Source: Polaribacter marinus (GTDB taxonomy: Bacteria > Bacteroidota > Bacteroidia > Flavobacteriales > Flavobacteriaceae). Taken from it: 64,000 nucleotides of DNA. Below are positions 1 through 8,983 of this stretch, in pieces (positions within the stretch are counted from its first letter, which is position 1; every line of letters starts with the position of its first letter). Below the pieces are notes generated by a model. The model was not told the origin of the DNA. It did no database searches and saw only the letters and a program-made list of their open reading frames with translations. The stretch lies in the NCBI RefSeq assembly GCF_022662535.1, contig NZ_JAKQYM010000003.1:248001-312000 (forward strand). The letters are read 5' to 3'. Position numbers and translations under genes: made by a program.

Positions 1-488
1 GAAAAGGCTAATAAAGGTCTGGCTATTTTTCCGTTTACGCTAGGAATCCCTGTTAAGCCTTCTAAACCAGTTTCTCTAGTAAGGTTAATAATAAAAGTTT
101 CTAAATTATCATTTGTATTATGTCCTGTTACAACATAATCAAAATTGTGGTTTTCTAAAATTTCTTTAAACCAATTGTATCTTAAATTTCTAGCTGCAAT
201 TTGTATAGATTGTTTGTTTTCTTTTGCGTGTTTTTCTGTTTTAAACTGAATTCTAAAAAGTTGTAGACCTAATTCTTTAGATAGTTCTATAATAAATTTT
301 TCATCACCATCACTTTCTTCTCCACGTAAATTAAAATTACAATGAGCTAATGAAATATCATATTTTAGTTGATGTAATAAATGACACAAAACAATACTAT
401 CTATACCACCAGAAATTGCGATTAATATTTTTTTGTCCTTTAAAAAAGGAAAGTTTTTTTTGAGGTGTTCTTCGAAATTTTTAATCAT
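1..488 (-). CDS. tilS: tRNA(Ile)-lysidine synthase TilS, N-terminal part (cut by window edge)
   Basis: TilS uses ATP to attach lysine to C34 of the CAU-anticodon tRNA(Ile), so that it reads AUA. The minus-strand reading frame starts at an ATG at 488 and runs off the left edge, giving about 162 N-terminal residues. The PP-loop ATP-pyrophosphatase signature SGGIDS lies near residues 25-30, followed by HCNFNLRGEESDGDE and a later TGHNTNDNLET segment, all typical of TilS. The C-terminal substrate-binding domains are outside the window. The 124-bp gap upstream holds a short perfect palindrome (ATAACA-TATT-TGTTAT, 502-517) of unknown role. Confidence 0.93.
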   Translation of the reverse strand, partial: MIKNFEEHLKKNFPFLKDKKILIAISGGIDSIVLCHLLHQLKYDISLAHCNFNLRGEESDGDEKFIIELSKELGLQLFRIQFKTEKHAKENKQSIQIAARNLRYNWFKEILENHNFDYVVTGHNTNDNLETFIINLTRETGLEGLTGIPSVNGKIARPLLAF

Positions 489-612
489 TTTTTATTTAAA
501 AATAACATATTTGTTATGATAACGGTTAACGGTTTTTAATTTTTGTTAGAATCATAAAAGTAGCTTACTTTTTATTTATTATTTGTTTTTTAAAGCTAAA
601 ATATTGAAGAAA

Positions 613-1434
613 CTAAATTTTGGAATTCAACCAATTTACAAGATCTTGTAACATTTCTTCTTTACATAAATCATTTTGTAATTCATGGTACCCTCCTTTA
701 TATAATTTTAGGGTTGCATTTGTAGTTTTATTTGCAAATTCTTCTGTTCCTTTATAATCAATAATTTTATCATCTGTACCGTGCACTAAAAACATTGGAA
801 TTTTTAAATTTTGAGCATTTTTAATGGCCCATTTACCAGAATCAATAAAAGTTAAAGAAAAATTTGGACTAATTTTATTGTGAACTAAAGGATCATTAAT
901 GTATTTTTCTACTTCTTTTTTATCACGTGAAATATCATTTGCATTCAACTCATTTCCCATGGTTAAAGATGGAGCGATTTTTTGTAAAATTTTGCCTACT
1001 GCTAATTTTATTGCAGGAGGCTGAAAAGCAAGTTTTAAAAATGGGCTTGTAGCAATAACTCCACTTAAAGTGTTTTTTATGCGTAAAGAATAATTAACAA
1101 CAACATTGCCTCCCATAGAATGACCGTACAAGAAAACAGGTTTGTTAGGAAATAATTCTTTGGCTTTATTAATTGTTGTAGTAACACTTTCTAAAACAGC
1201 TTCAAAACCTGGATTATGTCCTCGCTTTCCTGATGTTTTACCGTGGCCAAATTGATCGAAAGCAACTACAGAAAAATTATTTTCCGTTAGTTTTTTTGCA
1301 ACATGATTGTAACGTCCAGAATATTCTCCCATACCATGAACTAAAACCACAACAGCTTTTGTTTTTTCGGCCTTCCATACTTGTCCGTAAAAATCGGTCT
1401 TATAAATGTTGAAATTAAATTCTGAATGTGTCAT
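613..1434 (-). CDS. Alpha/beta hydrolase, monoacylglycerol lipase-like
   Basis: Soluble serine hydrolase of 273 residues in the Hydrolase_4 (serine aminopeptidase S33 / monoacylglycerol lipase-like) group. Visible features are the oxyanion-hole motif LVHGMGEYSGRY (31-42), the nucleophile elbow GHSMGG with Ser106, the acid in HGTDD (Asp221 or Asp222) and the histidine in GGYHE (His250). There is no signal peptide, so it probably acts in the cytoplasm on a lipid ester or another small ester; the natural substrate cannot be read from sequence. It lies between tilS and a small unknown gene, all on the minus strand. Confidence 0.85.
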   Translation of the reverse strand: MTHSEFNFNIYKTDFYGQVWKAEKTKAVVVLVHGMGEYSGRYNHVAKKLTENNFSVVAFDQFGHGKTSGKRGHNPGFEAVLESVTTTINKAKELFPNKPVFLYGHSMGGNVVVNYSLRIKNTLSGVIATSPFLKLAFQPPAIKLAVGKILQKIAPSLTMGNELNANDISRDKKEVEKYINDPLVHNKISPNFSLTFIDSGKWAIKNAQNLKIPMFLVHGTDDKIIDYKGTEEFANKTTNATLKLYKGGYHELQNDLCKEEMLQDLVNWLNSKI

Positions 1435-1495
1435 AATCTATTGTTAGTTTGTTATCTAGGTATAATTCTAGAATTTGGGCTATTAAATCAGGTAT

Positions 1496-1729
1496 CTACT
1501 GCTTTTTTAACCAAACTCTGATCTCTTTTCTTAGAGACATTTCTGGTTTAGGCAACGGAATTGTTTTACCAAATTGTTTACTTCTATTAAATTTAGAAAA
1601 AGTTACTTTTAGTTGTTTCCATTCTGTTGGATACGTTTCTAAAAACATATTAAACATGTTTTGTTCTGTCTGTTTTTCTTGAATTTTATCAAAAATAACT
1701 TTAAACTTTTCTTCTTTGTCAAATAGCAT
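1496..1729 (-). CDS. Small conserved hypothetical protein (77 aa)
   Basis: A 77-residue, highly charged protein beginning MLFDKEEKFKVIFDK and ending in a basic tail (SLRKEIRVWLKKQ). No membrane segment, signal peptide or recognised domain. It starts at an ATG, shares the direction of both neighbours and has a sensible spacing of 16 bp to the upstream serine hydrolase stop. The residue pattern (amphipathic helices, no low-complexity) looks like a real protein rather than noise. A plus-strand frame over nearly the same bases is less protein-like. Function unknown. Confidence 0.6.
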   Translation of the reverse strand: MLFDKEEKFKVIFDKIQEKQTEQNMFNMFLETYPTEWKQLKVTFSKFNRSKQFGKTIPLPKPEMSLRKEIRVWLKKQ

Positions 1730-1745
1730 AGATAAATTGGGTTTT

Positions 1746-3065
1746 TTAATTTTGGATAGCTTTATAAAAAACTTGTTGAAGTTTTGGTCTAATATTTAGA
1801 TTGTAAATATTTCTGTGTTTTCTATTTGGATATACTCTATTTGATAAGAAAATAAATATCATATCATTTTTAGGGTCTGCCCAAACAAAAGTACCTGTAA
1901 AACCACTATGACCAAAACTCTCAGGGCTAACCTCTGGTGCAGGATATGCTTCTTTGATAGATAGTGTAGCATTGTTTATTAAAGGTTTGTCAAAACCAAG
2001 ACCTCTTCTGTTTTCGTTTTCTGGATACTGAATTTTTGTAAATTCTCTTAGTATGCTTTCCGAGATGTATCTTTTCCCGTCATAAACACCATAATTAGCA
2101 TACATTTGCATAACTTTTGCTAAATCTAAAGAGGTTCCAAACAGCCCCGCATTTCCAGAAATCCCCCCTAAAAGAGCTGCGTTTTCATCATGAACCCAAT
2201 TTTTAGTGAGACCTTTCCTAAAAAGGGTGTCTATTTCTGTAGGTACAATAAGATTCTTAAAGTTTTTAGTTTTTGGTCTATAACCTAAAGTTGTTGTTCC
2301 TAAAGGAGTATAAAAATTTTCTTGTAGATATTCTGTGTAATTTTTTTGAGTAATTTGAGTAATTAAATCAGGGTAAATTAAAAAACTTAAACCTGAATAT
2401 TTGTATTTTTTGACATTAGAAACTTTCGACCTGTTAATTTGTCGAAACATTTTATTTTTAAATCTATTTTTTACAAAAAGGCCTTCATAGGCTTCGTTTT
2501 TATATCGTTTATTCGATTTGTTTTGAATAAATCGTTTTTTAATTTTTCCGTTCTTTTTCAAAACTTCATTTAAAAAAACGATATAAGGACTTAAGCCAGA
2601 TTGATGTGCTAATATTTCTCTAACAGTAAGATTTTTCTTGTCTTTTCTTCTTTTCCAAGGTTTCCAGTAATTACTAAAAGGGCTATCTAAATCTAATTTT
2701 CCTTCACTATGTAATTTCATAAGTGCAGGTAAGGGACCTATAATTTTTGTTACCGAAGCCAAATCGTAAATATCATCTAAACTAACTTTTTGAATGCTAT
2801 CATAAGTGTGATAGCCATAAGCTTTATTGAAAATGATTTTATGATTCTTTACCACTAAAATCTGCGCTCCAGGAAAAGCCTCGTTTTGTATGCCGTCATT
2901 TACTATTGAATCTACTTTTGTATGAATATATAGAGAATCCATATTTACTTCTGATGGATTTCCGTAAGAAATTTTTTGATTGATTTTGTCTTGGGCAATT
3001 ACAAAACAGGAAATAAATAAACTTCCAATTAGAAGAAAAGTAATTTTATTTTTTGGAAATGACAT
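1746..3065 (-). CDS. Secreted serine hydrolase, beta-lactamase/PBP4* family
   Basis: A 439-residue protein with an N-terminal signal peptide (residues 1-24, ending near CFVIAQ). It belongs to the class C beta-lactamase / serine hydrolase superfamily, whose members act as D-amino-acid peptidases, esterases or transpeptidase-like enzymes in the periplasm. The three active-site motifs are visible: SVTK (Ser104, Lys107), YSG (Tyr223) and HSG (His386). In many Bacteroidetes a closely similar module is fused to the C-terminus of NagZ-type GH3 proteins. The GH3 protein in this window (21191-22885) lacks such a module, so a role in cell-wall turnover is plausible but only an inference. Substrate unknown. 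Confidence 0.82.
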   Translation of the reverse strand: MSFPKNKITFLLIGSLFISCFVIAQDKINQKISYGNPSEVNMDSLYIHTKVDSIVNDGIQNEAFPGAQILVVKNHKIIFNKAYGYHTYDSIQKVSLDDIYDLASVTKIIGPLPALMKLHSEGKLDLDSPFSNYWKPWKRRKDKKNLTVREILAHQSGLSPYIVFLNEVLKKNGKIKKRFIQNKSNKRYKNEAYEGLFVKNRFKNKMFRQINRSKVSNVKKYKYSGLSFLIYPDLITQITQKNYTEYLQENFYTPLGTTTLGYRPKTKNFKNLIVPTEIDTLFRKGLTKNWVHDENAALLGGISGNAGLFGTSLDLAKVMQMYANYGVYDGKRYISESILREFTKIQYPENENRRGLGFDKPLINNATLSIKEAYPAPEVSPESFGHSGFTGTFVWADPKNDMIFIFLSNRVYPNRKHRNIYNLNIRPKLQQVFYKAIQN

Positions 3066-3113
3066 GTTTAGTTTGCTTTAGGTTATAAAACTATAAATGT
3101 AAATAAATTTGGC

Positions 3114-4415
3114 TTATTTCGAATTTAGCAAAACGTATTTCATTGCTTTTGCTTTTAATAAACACTCTTCGTACTCTTTTTCTATAATAGATTTCGCGGT
3201 AATAGCTCCGCCTACAGAATAAGAAACGTATTTTGTTTCTTCATTATACAAGATACTTCTTATAACAACATTAAAATCGAAGTTATTTTCTGGAGTAAAA
3301 TAGCCAACGGTTCCCGAATACAAACCGCGTTTTGTTTTTTCTAAGTTTTCAATAATTTTCATTGCAGAAACTTTTGGCGCTCCAGTCATACTTCCCATTG
3401 GAAAAGTACTTTGAATAATATCTATTGGATTTATATTTTCTTCTACTTCAGAAACTACTGTAGAGATTAATTGATGTACTTGCTTAAAAGAATATACTTT
3501 GCACAATTCTTCTACTTTTACGCTACCTATTTTAGCAGTTTTTGATAAATCGTTTCTTACTAAATCAACAATCATTACATTTTCCGAACGTTCTTTTTCA
3601 TCTCGCATTAAATCAAATGCAATTTTTTTATCATCAATTTTACTTCGTAAACGTTTAGTAGTTCCTTTTATAGGTTGAGAAATAATTTTTGTTCCTTCTT
3701 TTTTAATATACCTTTCTGGTGAAGCAGATAGTAAGTATTGATGTTCTAATTTTAAAAAAACAGCAAACGGAGGCTCCGAAATTGTATTTAAATGATTGTA
3801 TACTTCTATGGGGTTTATAGTAGCGTTTTCTGCATAAAATTCTTGGCAAAAATTGGCTTCGTAAATATTGCCTCTTTTTATATGATCTAAAATTTCTGAA
3901 ACTCTAGAGTGATATTCGTCTTTGCGAGTTCTAAGCTTTATTTTGATTTCTTTTTTTTGTTCTTGCTTTTTTTGATTTTCAAACTGTTGAATTTCATTAA
4001 AATCAAAATCAATTTCATCATCAACCATTCTTAAGTATTGAAACTCTATAGAATTACCTTTGATAAAAATAAGTTTTTTAGGTTGAAAAAAATACAAGTC
4101 AGCAAAGTCTAAACCATCAAAATTGTTAGAAGAAAGTCGTTCTACATCATTCTTAACATCGTAAGAAATATATCCAAAAATATAATCTTTGGTAATGCTT
4201 TGGTATTCTTTTAGTTTTTCGAAAGCATGGTAAGAATCTGTTTTTATTGAAGTAAACTCATCAGCAGCCAAAGCACAGTTGAAACTAGAATATTTCTGGT
4301 TAAATTTGTTAGAGTCTAACCAAATTGCGCTGTCAAATTGTTGTGCCCAAATCAAAATATTTTGCTTAAAAGCATCAATATTATCAACAGAAAAAGTACG
4401 AAGGGTTCTTTGCAT
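3114..4415 (-). CDS. pabB: Aminodeoxychorismate synthase component I (PabB-type)
   Basis: Chorismate-utilising enzyme of 433 residues. It converts chorismate plus ammonia to 4-amino-4-deoxychorismate for p-aminobenzoate and folate synthesis. The chorismate-binding domain covers about residues 165-430. The motif PIKGT (248-252, Lys250) has the lysine nucleophile typical of PabB, where anthranilate synthase (TrpE) has PIAGT; this is the main reason for choosing PabB. Further family motifs are DEKERSENVMIVDLVRNDL (272-290) and GSMTGAPK (341-348). The N-terminal third is divergent, as usual for short flavobacterial versions. No glutamine amidotransferase partner (PabA) is adjacent. Confidence 0.88.
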   Translation of the reverse strand: MQRTLRTFSVDNIDAFKQNILIWAQQFDSAIWLDSNKFNQKYSSFNCALAADEFTSIKTDSYHAFEKLKEYQSITKDYIFGYISYDVKNDVERLSSNNFDGLDFADLYFFQPKKLIFIKGNSIEFQYLRMVDDEIDFDFNEIQQFENQKKQEQKKEIKIKLRTRKDEYHSRVSEILDHIKRGNIYEANFCQEFYAENATINPIEVYNHLNTISEPPFAVFLKLEHQYLLSASPERYIKKEGTKIISQPIKGTTKRLRSKIDDKKIAFDLMRDEKERSENVMIVDLVRNDLSKTAKIGSVKVEELCKVYSFKQVHQLISTVVSEVEENINPIDIIQSTFPMGSMTGAPKVSAMKIIENLEKTKRGLYSGTVGYFTPENNFDFNVVIRSILYNEETKYVSYSVGGAITAKSIIEKEYEECLLKAKAMKYVLLNSK

Positions 4416-4437
4416 ATTCGTAACAAAAATACGAATC

Positions 4438-5661
4438 TTATTGGTTAGAAAGAGGTATTTTTAAACTGATTCCAGTTTGTAAGTCTGGAGAATTATTTAA
4501 ATACAAATCTTCTTTAATATAAAGGGTAAAACTGTAGTTTTTTCTACCGTAAGTATAAAGCCAACTCCATGCAGATTGATATTCGTACAATTTTTCGAAA
4601 CCATTTTGCCAACCAGAATGGATTTCTTGCCAAAGACCAACTAATTGATAATATTCTGCTTCTTGTCTTTTATTAAATCGAGATTGAATTTGATAATTTA
4701 CAGATACAGAATGATAATTTTTCTTTCTAGTGTATTTCGTATATTCAAACATTGCTTCTAAACTACCTAGAAATTTATTGTTGCCAAAATTGACTAAATT
4801 ATCTTTAAAATCGATGACATTTTTTCTTAAAATACTTGATCCCAAAGAGCTTCTAATTTCAGAAGACCTGCTATTTAAAGTCCATTTTTTAACAATGTTT
4901 CCAGAAATACCAATATCTATTGATGGATTGTATTTAGAAGTATTGATGCCTAGATGAGAACCTAAATTCACAAAAATATTTTTCTTTTTTAGGTTGACAA
5001 AGTCTGGGTAATAAAAATGATTTAACTCAATTCCTCCAAAAATAAATTGACCATCGTTTAATGTTATTTCGTTTCCGTTTCTATCTTTATAATGAATATT
5101 TACTTGGTTTAAACCATAATATTTTCTTCCAAAAGGATCTTCTCCTCCTGCAATATTACTATGAAACCATTCTAGAGTCTCATCGCCTACAAAAACAGAA
5201 AAAGGAAACTTCCCTTTAGTTACTAAATAAGATCGAAGTGTAATTCCTAATTCGTGATTTTTACTAATTTTAGTATTGTAATCTATTCTTAAATTTTTAA
5301 AAACAGCATCAACAATAATACTTTCATAATCGGCTGGAGTTGTTTCTTGATCGATATAAAAATTCCTATCATACCAAATTTTCTGACTCATTTCTTTCCT
5401 TGTAATTTCATTTTTTGGAAGATACATTTCTACAAAAGGGTGAAATATATTTGCGCTAGCGTAAGAAATGTTTAAAGTAGGTTTATCTGATGGGCGAACT
5501 TTAAAATTCTGGTTTATTCTAGAAGAAAATATTCCAAAATGATGAATTGGTAACATACTAGGTTTGTCTATCCCATTTTTTAAAGAAATAGAATCTTGCT
5601 TTTGCCCGAAAGAAAAAATAGAGACAAATATTAATAAAAAAAAGAGATTCTTTTTTATCAT
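4438..5661 (-). CDS. Putative outer-membrane beta-barrel protein, unknown function
   Basis: Reads as a secreted protein of 407 residues from the ATG at 5661 (MIKKNLFFLLIFVSIFSFGQ, a good signal peptide). An upstream start at 5700 would add 13 residues ahead of it and is less likely. After the signal peptide the chain is rich in alternating aromatic/polar strands and ends ...LQTGISLKIPLSNQ, suggesting a beta-barrel in the outer membrane. No enzyme motif is seen. The stop lies 22 bp before pabB starts on the same strand. I do not recognise a named family. Confidence 0.7.
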   Translation of the reverse strand: MIKKNLFFLLIFVSIFSFGQKQDSISLKNGIDKPSMLPIHHFGIFSSRINQNFKVRPSDKPTLNISYASANIFHPFVEMYLPKNEITRKEMSQKIWYDRNFYIDQETTPADYESIIVDAVFKNLRIDYNTKISKNHELGITLRSYLVTKGKFPFSVFVGDETLEWFHSNIAGGEDPFGRKYYGLNQVNIHYKDRNGNEITLNDGQFIFGGIELNHFYYPDFVNLKKKNIFVNLGSHLGINTSKYNPSIDIGISGNIVKKWTLNSRSSEIRSSLGSSILRKNVIDFKDNLVNFGNNKFLGSLEAMFEYTKYTRKKNYHSVSVNYQIQSRFNKRQEAEYYQLVGLWQEIHSGWQNGFEKLYEYQSAWSWLYTYGRKNYSFTLYIKEDLYLNNSPDLQTGISLKIPLSNQ

Positions 5662-5690
5662 TTTGTAAAAATAGGCTAAAGTTTGTAAAG

Positions 5691-5721
5691 AAAAAAGCAA
5701 CCTAAATTAGGTTGCTTTTTT
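5691..5721 (-). terminator. Intrinsic terminator after lpdA
   Basis: Perfect palindrome: A6, stem GCAACCT (5697-5703), loop AAATT, stem AGGTTGC (5709-5715), T6. Read on the minus strand it is a GC-containing hairpin followed by a U-run, 41 bases past the lpdA stop and before the next minus-strand gene. Confidence 0.85.
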
Positions 5722-5761
5722 GGTATTTATAATAAAATTCTAAATTGATTAAAATTATTAA

Positions 5762-7162
5762 TTATGCATTTAATGGCATTCCGTCCCAAGCAGCTTTTGC
5801 AGCTTCTTTTACCGCTTCAGAATATGTTGGGTGGCCATGGCAAATTCTTGCTAAATCTTCAGCAGAAGCTCTGTATTCCATGGCAACTGCTGCTTCCATG
5901 ATTAAATCAGCAACACGTGCTCCAACCATATGAACTCCTAGAATTTCATCTGTATTTTTATCGGCTAAAACTTTTACAAAACCGTCTAAATCTCCACTGG
6001 CTCTAGATCTACCTAAAGCTCTCATCGAAAATTTACCAACTTTATAATTTACTCCCGTTGTTTTTAGTTCGTCTTCAGTTTTACCTACTGCTGCAACCTC
6101 TGGCCATGTATATACAATTCCAGGGATTAAATTATAATCAATATGTGGCTTTTCACCGGCAATATATTCTGCCACAACAACACCTTCTTCTTCTGCTTTG
6201 TGTGCTAACATTACCCCTTTAATAACATCTCCTATTGCATAAACATTATTTATGTTTGTTTGTAAATGATCGTTTACTGCAACTTGTCCGCGTTCATTAA
6301 CTTCAACTCCAATTTTTTCTAAACCTAAACCTTGTGTGTATGCTTTTCTACCAACAGCAACTAAACAATAATCTCCTATAAATTCTACTTCTTCATCTTT
6401 TTTATTGGTTGCTTTTACGGTAATTTCATCACCTTTTCTCTCTACAGAGGTAACTCCATGACTTACGGCAAATTTAATACCTTGTTTCTTTAGAACTTTT
6501 TGTAATTCTTTAGAAATATCGGCATCCATTGTTGGTGTAATTTTAGGAGCGTATTCTATAACAGTAACATCTGCACCTAATCTTTTATATACAGAACCTA
6601 ATTCTAAGCCAATAACTCCACCGCCAATTACTAATAAATGCTTTGGAACTTCTTTTAATTCTAAAGCTTCTGTTGAAGTAATTACACGCTCTTTGTCTAA
6701 CTTAATAAAAGGTAAAGTAGAGGGTTTAGAACCTGTTGCAATAATAATATTGGTACCTTCAATTACTTCAGAAGTTCCATCGTTTTTTGCAATATTTACG
6801 TGAGTTTTATCAACAAAAGAACCGAGTCCTTCAAAAACATCAACCTTGTTTTTGTCCATTAGGTATTTAATTCCTCCCGTTGTAGTTTCTACAACTTTTG
6901 CTTTTCTATCAACCATTTTCCCAAAATCAAAAGAAGGTTTTTCAACAGAAATTCCATGCTCTTCAAAATGATGAACAGCGTCGTAATAATGATGAGAAGA
7001 ATCTAGTAATGCTTTAGACGGAATACAACCTACATTTAAACATGTTCCTCCTAAAGTTGAATATTTTTCTATAATTGCAACTTTTTTTCCTAATTGAGAT
7101 GCTCTAACTGCAGCAATATATCCTCCAGGACCAGAACCAATAACAATAATATCGTATTTCAT
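5762..7162 (-). CDS. lpdA: Dihydrolipoyl dehydrogenase
   Basis: E3 flavoprotein of the 2-oxoacid dehydrogenase and glycine-cleavage complexes; it re-oxidises dihydrolipoamide with NAD+. The start chosen is the ATG at 7162, which begins MKYDIIVIGSGPGGYIAAV, the FAD-binding Rossmann motif; upstream codons in the same frame have no homologous look. It has 466 residues, normal for the family. The redox disulfide is GGTCLNVGCIPSK (Cys41, Cys46), the NAD-binding motif is VIGGGVIGLELGSV, and the C-terminal base sits in HGHPTYSE. The -7 box TATTTTTG (minus strand, 7181-7188) lies just upstream and a terminator follows. Confidence 0.96.
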   Translation of the reverse strand: MKYDIIVIGSGPGGYIAAVRASQLGKKVAIIEKYSTLGGTCLNVGCIPSKALLDSSHHYYDAVHHFEEHGISVEKPSFDFGKMVDRKAKVVETTTGGIKYLMDKNKVDVFEGLGSFVDKTHVNIAKNDGTSEVIEGTNIIIATGSKPSTLPFIKLDKERVITSTEALELKEVPKHLLVIGGGVIGLELGSVYKRLGADVTVIEYAPKITPTMDADISKELQKVLKKQGIKFAVSHGVTSVERKGDEITVKATNKKDEEVEFIGDYCLVAVGRKAYTQGLGLEKIGVEVNERGQVAVNDHLQTNINNVYAIGDVIKGVMLAHKAEEEGVVVAEYIAGEKPHIDYNLIPGIVYTWPEVAAVGKTEDELKTTGVNYKVGKFSMRALGRSRASGDLDGFVKVLADKNTDEILGVHMVGARVADLIMEAAVAMEYRASAEDLARICHGHPTYSEAVKEAAKAAWDGMPLNA

Positions 7163-7180
7163 TGTAAATAAATTTGAATA

Positions 7181-7188
7181 CAAAAATA
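7181..7188 (-). promoter_or_regulatory. Candidate -7 element for lpdA
   Basis: On the minus strand this reads TATTTTTG, an exact match to the Bacteroidetes sigma -7 consensus TAnnTTTG, 18 bp ahead of the lpdA ATG. No convincing -33 TTG at the usual 18-21 bp spacing was found, so confidence is limited. Confidence 0.45.
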
Positions 7189-7258
7189 CATATATTTTTA
7201 TAGATTTATAAGAGAATTGTGTAGATTTAGTATCTTTAAAATCTAAAACATACATCAA

Positions 7259-7732
7259 ATGAAAATACTTAAAAAAATAGGTTGGGCTTTATTATTAGTT
7301 TTGGTAGTTGCTCAATTTTTTGGGCCAGAAAAAAATGAAGGAGAAATCACGTCTTTAGATGCTTTTATTGCAGAGACAAATCCACCAGAAAATGTGCTTA
7401 ATATTTTAAAAGAAAGTTGTTTCGATTGTCATTCTAATGTTACAAGATATCCTTGGTATAGCAATATTACACCTGTAAATTATTGGATGGATGATCATGT
7501 AAAGGTTGGTAAAAAGAAATTGAATTTTTCTAAATGGCCAGAATATTCTTTAAAAAGAAAAGAGCATAAAATGGAAGAGTTATATGAAGAGGTTGAAGAA
7601 AAAAACATGCCCTTAGAATCTTATACTTATACGCATTCTGAAGCAAATTTAACACTAGATCAAATTGCTGTTATTGTTGATTGGGGAAAAAAAACACAAG
7701 AAAATTACAAGCAACAAATGAATGCGAAGTAA
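7259..7732 (+). CDS. Haem-binding domain protein (membrane-anchored, c-type CxxCH)
   Basis: A 157-residue protein with an N-terminal membrane anchor (about residues 7-21) and one covalent haem site CFDCH (Cys54, Cys57, His58), followed by the family pattern RYPWYSNITPVNYWMDDHVK. This matches the Haem_bd family found in Bacteroidetes, in which the domain faces the periplasm. A redox or haem-sensing role is likely; the partner is unknown. It is divergent from lpdA (96 bp between starts), and its stop codon directly abuts the next gene. Confidence 0.85.
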   Translation: MKILKKIGWALLLVLVVAQFFGPEKNEGEITSLDAFIAETNPPENVLNILKESCFDCHSNVTRYPWYSNITPVNYWMDDHVKVGKKKLNFSKWPEYSLKRKEHKMEELYEEVEEKNMPLESYTYTHSEANLTLDQIAVIVDWGKKTQENYKQQMNAK

Positions 7733-8974
7733 TTGAAAGTGCAACAAATTTTAATTATTGGTTATGTTTGGGTAGAGCCTAATTCTTCTGCAGCAGGTAG
7801 TAGGATGTTGCAACTTATTGAGCAATTTTTATTGCAAGGTTGGAAAATAACTTTTGCTTCTCCTGCTCAAAAAAGTGAGAAAGCGACGAGTTTAAATTCG
7901 ATTGGAGTTGATGAGGTTTCTATTGATCTAAATAATCCTTCTTTTAATGATTTTATAAAAGTACTTCAACCAACTGTTGTGTTGTTTGATCGGTTTATGA
8001 TGGAAGAGCAATTTGGTTGGCGGGTTGCAGAAAACTGTCCGAATGCAATTCGGATTTTAGATACAGAAGATTTACATTTTTTAAGAAAAACGCGTTATCA
8101 GCAATTAAAGAAAGGAGAAGAATTTACTGTAGAAGCTTTGTTGAAATCTGATGATGCAAAAAGAGAAATTGCAGCAATACTAAGATGTGATTTGTCTTTA
8201 ATTATTTCTGATTATGAAATGGATTTGTTAAAATCTGTTTTTAAGGTTGATGAAAAAATTCTATATTATTTACCTTTTTTATTAAATAAAATTGATGCAA
8301 GTCAACAACATAAATGGAAGTCTTTTGAAGAGAGAGCGCATTTTGTTTTTATTGGGAATTTCTTTCACAAACCAAATGTAGATGCTGTTTTAACTTTGAA
8401 AAATGAAATTTGGAATAAAATTAGAAAGCATTTACCTAAAGCTGAAATTCATATTTATGGTGCTTATGCAAGTCAACAAATAAATCAATTAAATAATAAA
8501 AAAGAAGGTTTTATTATCAAAGGATTTGCAGACGATGCAAAAGAGGTTGTTGGTAGTGCAAGAGTTGTTTTGGCTCCTTTACGTTTTGGAGCTGGAATTA
8601 AAGGAAAACTAACAGAAGCTATGATTTGCGGAACTCCAAGTGTAACTACAAGAATTGGTTCTGAAGGAATGTGTGATGGTTTTCCTTGGAATGGTTATAT
8701 AGAAGATGACTTTGAGTTGTTTTCTGAAAAAGCAGTTCAACTTTTTACAGATAAAGAAAAGTGGATTGAGTCTCAAAAAAATGGAATTAATGTGATCAAT
8801 AATCTTTATGATAAAGAAAAACTGGGATTATTGTTTGTCAACCAAATAAAAGCAATTCAAAATAATTTAGCAATTCATAGAACTCAGAATTTCCTTGGAA
8901 GCTTGTTGCAATATCAAACTTTTCAAGCAACAAAATACATGAGTAAATGGATTGAAGAAAAGAATAAAGGTTAA
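7733..8974 (+). CDS. Glycosyltransferase family 4 protein
   Basis: A 413-residue GT-B fold glycosyltransferase. The N-terminal Rossmann domain begins VQQILIIGYVWVEPNSSAAGSR, and the nucleotide-sugar site near residues 284-297 reads RFGAGIKGKLTEAM, with the conserved Glu of GT4 enzymes. It probably transfers a sugar onto a surface glycan; donor and acceptor are unknown. No ATG is available: the frame opens right after an in-frame TAA, so translation must use TTG (7733) or GTG (7739). The gene is directly coupled to the upstream haem-binding gene and converges on the GHL10 gene. Confidence 0.85.
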   Translation: MKVQQILIIGYVWVEPNSSAAGSRMLQLIEQFLLQGWKITFASPAQKSEKATSLNSIGVDEVSIDLNNPSFNDFIKVLQPTVVLFDRFMMEEQFGWRVAENCPNAIRILDTEDLHFLRKTRYQQLKKGEEFTVEALLKSDDAKREIAAILRCDLSLIISDYEMDLLKSVFKVDEKILYYLPFLLNKIDASQQHKWKSFEERAHFVFIGNFFHKPNVDAVLTLKNEIWNKIRKHLPKAEIHIYGAYASQQINQLNNKKEGFIIKGFADDAKEVVGSARVVLAPLRFGAGIKGKLTEAMICGTPSVTTRIGSEGMCDGFPWNGYIEDDFELFSEKAVQLFTDKEKWIESQKNGINVINNLYDKEKLGLLFVNQIKAIQNNLAIHRTQNFLGSLLQYQTFQATKYMSKWIEEKNKG

Positions 8975-8983
8975 TACAATTGT

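Noticed and set aside
1449..1682. Plus-strand 77-codon frame opposite the small minus-strand gene
   Set aside because: It runs antisense to the 1496-1729 gene, has a cysteine/phenylalanine-rich non-protein-like composition, and would be the only plus-strand gene in a block of minus-strand genes.
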